5,915 nt of DNA. It comes from Parachlamydiales bacterium. Lineage in GTDB: Bacteria; Chlamydiota; Chlamydiia; Chlamydiales; Rhabdochlamydiaceae. The notes beneath the pieces are model-generated. The model did not search any database. It had not been told where the DNA came from and was given only the letters and a program-made list of their open reading frames with translations. This document shows, piece by piece, positions 5,592-5,915 of this stretch. Position 1 is the first letter of the stretch. The number at the start of each line of letters is the position of its first letter. The translations under genes were made by a program, and so were the position numbers. The stretch covers positions 1 through 5,915 of the forward strand of contig JAGVJV010000185.1 in NCBI GenBank assembly GCA_020050965.1. The letters are read 5' to 3'.

Positions 5592-5915
5592 GACGGGATG
5601 GAGATCGAATTTTCTGGCGAGGAAGTCGGGTAAAAAGCCTATCTCGAATGAATTGGCACAGATGCTGGCAATGAGGGACCAGCTGGGAATCCTAGCTTTG
5701 ACGGGCAATTTGTAGGCATAGGTCTGCTGCCAGCTCTGCTCTAGAGCGAGCACTTCCATCTGCTGCTCAGGAAGCAAGACTGGTTTAATCGGAACATTTG
5801 GATCTCTGCAGAAGAGGCGAAAGCAGCCGCTGCCGATCTCGGAAGCGACCACTCCTTTCCAGGGTAGGTTATCGAGAACGAGAGCGATATCAGCCTCGTC
5901 GCGCAAAATGGCCTC
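5466..5915 (-). CDS. LysR-type transcriptional regulator, C-terminal half of the effector domain, cut by the window edge
   Basis: The frame is open from the right edge to TAG at 5466-5468, giving 149 residues (EAILRDEADIALVL...). This is the second half of a LysR substrate-binding domain. The evidence is the DxA(L/I) strand at the beginning (DEADIAL), a hydrophobic helix leading into the family's G-I-x-x-L-P-type motif (LIASICANSFEIGFLPDFLA, 5622-5681), a following strand (HPVLWQPVACQYRVLALYR), and the terminal helix HLPERMRRLIGKLSEVF. LysR proteins have about 300 residues, so the DNA-binding helix-turn-helix and the first half of the effector domain lie beyond 5915. No start lies in the window; a TTG at 5904-5906 is only an internal leucine codon. 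Target genes cannot be inferred, because such regulators usually control divergent neighbours of their 5' end, which is not visible. Two lines I counted have 48% and 58% G+C, against 37-45% in two lines of the F-box/LRR gene. Confidence 0.8.
   Translation of the reverse strand, partial: EAILRDEADIALVLDNLPWKGVVASEIGSGCFRLFCRDPNVPIKPVLLPEQQMEVLALEQSWQQTYAYKLPVKARIPSWSLIASICANSFEIGFLPDFLARKFDLHPVLWQPVACQYRVLALYRNTGKHLPERMRRLIGKLSEVFSENS
5477..5538. repeat. Inverted repeat within the 3' end of the LysR-type gene
   Basis: CGGAAAACAC at 5477-5486 is matched by its reverse complement at 5529-5538, with a 42-base loop. The pairing extends a few bases further if one base is bulged. Both arms lie in the LysR coding region just before its stop. 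The loop is long and no T-run follows, so an intrinsic terminator is unlikely; it may be chance. Confidence 0.35.

Overview
The window carries four well-supported genes or gene parts, one good partial gene and one doubtful small ORF. The clue to the organism is an F-box plus leucine-rich-repeat protein with a membrane segment (3360-5030, minus). F-box domains work with eukaryotic SCF ubiquitin ligases, and bacteria that encode them usually live in eukaryotic cells. Expanded F-box and LRR families are known from amoeba-associated Chlamydiae (Parachlamydiaceae and relatives), and F-box effectors also from Legionella. Moderate G+C and clear TTGACA/TATAAT-type promoters fit such a host-associated bacterium. 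I lean towards an environmental chlamydia, but this is inference and no marker gene settles it.

Layout. Positions 1-2686 (minus) hold a two-gene operon: an amidase-signature hydrolase followed, with an ATGA stop/start overlap, by an EthA-type Baeyer-Villiger monooxygenase that runs off the left edge. Positions 2687-2764 form a 78-bp divergent promoter region in which the two -35 hexamers lie on the same seven bases of opposite strands. From it, a short exported-looking DUF6624-type protein is read to the right (2765-3367). It converges on the F-box/LRR gene and overlaps its 3' end by 8 bp. The F-box/LRR gene has a strong promoter and ribosome binding site of its own at 5039-5086.

The right part (5087-5915) holds the 3' half of a LysR-type regulator on the minus strand, running off the right edge. 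A plus-strand ORF (5250-5591) with one predicted membrane helix has a tail that lies antisense to the regulator. Upstream of it, its reading frame continues back to a good Shine-Dalgarno site and an ATG followed directly by TGA, so it may be a decaying gene or have an unusual start-stop leader.

The two enzymes are probably co-translated and may act on related carbonyl or amide compounds. The F-box/LRR protein is the candidate host-interaction factor. I see no link in function between these two parts of the window.
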